In this document: in pieces, positions 5,841-6,468 of the stretch
Position numbering within the stretch: the stretch's first letter is position 1
Layout: the number at the start of each line of letters is the position of its first letter
Source: Chloroflexota bacterium
Lineage (GTDB): Bacteria > Chloroflexota > Anaerolineae > Aggregatilineales > Phototrophicaceae
Assembly (NCBI GenBank): GCA_010092805.1
Contig: JAADYY010000251.1
Location: forward strand, 1 to 6,468
DNA length: 6,468 bases
Direction of reading: 5' to 3'
Translations under genes and position numbers: made by a program
The notes under the pieces: model-generated
What the model was told of the DNA's origin: nothing
Databases searched by the model: none
What the model saw: the letters and a program-made list of their open reading frames with translations, nothing else

Positions 5841-5868
5841 TTGGGTGATGTATTTTGGGTGATGTATT
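5841..5868 (+). repeat. Perfect 14-bp tandem duplication in the leader of the STAS-like gene
   Basis: TTGGGTGATGTATT occurs at 5841-5854 and again, directly abutting, at 5855-5868. It lies 11 bases after the dtd stop and ends 5 bases before the ribosome site of the next gene. Each copy holds a TGATGTATT stretch loosely like a -10 region, so it may duplicate a promoter element or regulator site, or be a simple slippage product. Confidence 0.9.
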
Positions 5869-5873
5869 GGCTG

Positions 5874-5880
5874 AAAGGAG
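5874..5880 (+). promoter_or_regulatory. Ribosome binding site for the STAS-like gene
   Basis: AAAGGAG is the best Shine-Dalgarno match in the window. It is only three bases from ATG 5884 but nine from ATG 5890, so the second ATG is the better start. The two differ by only two residues (Met-Ala). Confidence 0.75.
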
Positions 5881-5889
5881 ATTATGGCG

Positions 5890-6285
5890 ATGCCAGTCGA
5901 GATGCAGTGGTTAGACGACGAGCAGACGGTGCTTCACTTCGTATTCAGCGACCCCTGGACGGTGGCGGACTATCGGCCCATTCATCGCGCCGCGTTGGAG
6001 CTTATCAGTACCCTGGACTATCCAGTACACGGGTTCTATGATTTCCGTGCGAGCAAGTCGATCCCGGCGAACGCCGTCACCGGCTTCATGCGCACTGGCA
6101 GCCAAAACCCATGGCGCAAGAACGCAGGGATCTTCGTCGTCATCAGCAATGACCGCTTTCTCAAGATGTTGGCGCGCCCCGTCAGCCAGTTGTTCAGAGG
6201 TTTCAAGATTTATTTCGTCGACACCCTCGATGAAGCCTGGGAACGCCTGGCAAGGCACGCCGAGAACCCGCCGAAGGCACCATAG
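5890..6285 (+). CDS. Hypothetical small protein, possibly SpoIIAA/STAS-like fold
   Basis: This 131-residue protein has no signal peptide or membrane segment and should be cytosolic. Its layout resembles the SpoIIAA-like/STAS-type proteins: an opening strand pair (MQWLDDEQTVLHFVFSDPWT), a helix (ADYRPIHRAALELISTL), a buried strand ending in acid (VHGFYDFRAS, 46-55), a helix with Pro start (IPANAVTGFMRT), another strand (AGIFVVIS, 79-86), a helix around 88-102, a strand (KIYFVDT) and the closing helix DEAWERLARHA. Such proteins often act in signalling or anti-anti-sigma pathways, but no phosphorylatable Ser at the classic position can be assigned here, so function is unknown. Start ATG 5890 is chosen for ribosome-site spacing; ATG 5884 is the alternative. 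The gene lies 60 bases after dtd and could be co-transcribed with it. Confidence 0.82.
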   Translation: MPVEMQWLDDEQTVLHFVFSDPWTVADYRPIHRAALELISTLDYPVHGFYDFRASKSIPANAVTGFMRTGSQNPWRKNAGIFVVISNDRFLKMLARPVSQLFRGFKIYFVDTLDEAWERLARHAENPPKAP

Positions 6286-6314
6286 ATCGCGCGCCGCTGG
6301 TCGCCCCGGTCGCA

Positions 6315-6338
6315 ATTGACAACGGGGATGCGGTCAAT
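6315..6338 (+). repeat. Inverted repeat ATTGAC...GTCAAT
   Basis: ATTGAC (6315-6320) and GTCAAT (6333-6338) form a perfect 6-bp inverted repeat with a 12-base spacer, 30 bases after the STAS-like gene. It could be a weak hairpin or a two-site operator. There is no T-tract, so it is not an intrinsic terminator. The left arm includes a consensus TTGACA (6316-6321), but no good -10 stands 16-18 bases downstream. Confidence 0.4.
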
Positions 6339-6358
6339 AGCTTGCTACAGACGCAGGA

Positions 6359-6434
6359 TTTATGTTCATTTGGCTTAAGCATTATCGATTCGATGATATA
6401 CTCTGGCATAGATCTTTATGTTCGGCTTAGTCAT
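6359..6434 (+). repeat. Imperfect direct repeat pair TTTATGTTC / GGCTTA
   Basis: TTTATGTTC occurs at 6359-6367 and 6415-6423, 56 bases apart. Each copy is followed by GGCTTA, two bases and CAT (6372-6382 and 6424-6434), with four extra bases (ATTT) between the two parts in the first copy. Both are preceded by a nearby GAT. The copies flank a predicted promoter, so they may be regulator sites or remnants of a duplication. Confidence 0.6.
6375..6402 (+). promoter_or_regulatory. Predicted extended -10 promoter in the AT-rich 3' tail
   Basis: TGATATACT (6394-6402) is an extended -10 with TATACT one base from consensus. TTAAGC (6375-6380) lies 16 bases upstream and matches three of six -35 positions. 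It would start transcription near 6409 and run out of the window. An 11-bp palindrome with a single unpaired centre (ATCGA-T-TCGAT, 6384-6394) fills its spacer. Confidence 0.5.
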
Positions 6435-6468
6435 GCCCTTGTACACTATGCATCATATGTGCGGTAGC

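Larger units (their letters stand above)
6286..6468. other. Non-coding AT-rich 3' tail
   Basis: No credible gene, tRNA or CRISPR repeat is visible in these 183 bases. The last 118 are about 41% GC by hand count, well below the genes before them. The stretch holds the 6-bp inverted repeat, the direct repeat pair and the predicted promoter listed separately. It is most likely the control region of a gene to the right of the window, or the edge of a region of different origin. Confidence 0.6.

Noticed and set aside
6286..6468. Possible tRNA, small RNA or CRISPR repeat in the 3' tail
   Set aside because: No cloverleaf arms, no T-loop GGTTC-like box and no regularly spaced repeats could be found.

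Overview
The window is high-GC DNA packed with bacterial genes. It looks most like a Chloroflexota (Anaerolineae-type) genome. I base that on the style of the sugar-transport genes, the Ala/Thr-rich periodic helix in one membrane protein and the GC-rich codon use. No rRNA or marker tree is available, so this placement is an inference of moderate confidence.

Region 1 (1-3889, + strand) is a carbohydrate ABC importer of the MalE/MalF/MalG class. It starts with the C-terminal 257 residues of a family 1 solute-binding protein, cut by the window edge. A textbook intrinsic terminator (801-833) follows, and then two permease genes, MalF-like (923-2593) and MalG-like (2618-3889), 24 bases apart. No promoter is convincing between the terminator and the first permease, so the terminator probably acts as a partial stop that gives more binding protein than permease. 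Both permeases are enlarged. The MalF-type one carries about 225 extra N-terminal residues with about six predicted membrane segments. The MalG-type one carries about 125 extra residues in its first extracytoplasmic loop, containing an internally repeated motif. No ATPase gene is present, so the importer must use one encoded elsewhere.

Region 2 (3928-5320) holds two unrecognised membrane proteins transcribed divergently from a 163-base gap. The minus-strand gene encodes a single-pass anchored protein with an extracytoplasmic domain containing CxxC. The plus-strand gene encodes a protein with an extremely acidic FGDD-repeat tail, two membrane segments and an Ala/Thr-rich stretch between them.

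Region 3 (5377-6285, + strand) has a clear D-aminoacyl-tRNA deacylase (dtd), then a small cytosolic protein that looks like a SpoIIAA/STAS-type domain. A perfect 14-base tandem duplication lies between them. The last 183 bases hold no gene. They turn AT-rich (about 41% GC over the last 118 bases by hand count) and contain an imperfect direct repeat around a good extended -10 promoter, probably the control region of a gene beyond the window.

Nothing here is clearly a new multi-gene system. The parts most worth following are the enlarged permeases, the acidic FGDD protein and the 3' regulatory-looking tail.
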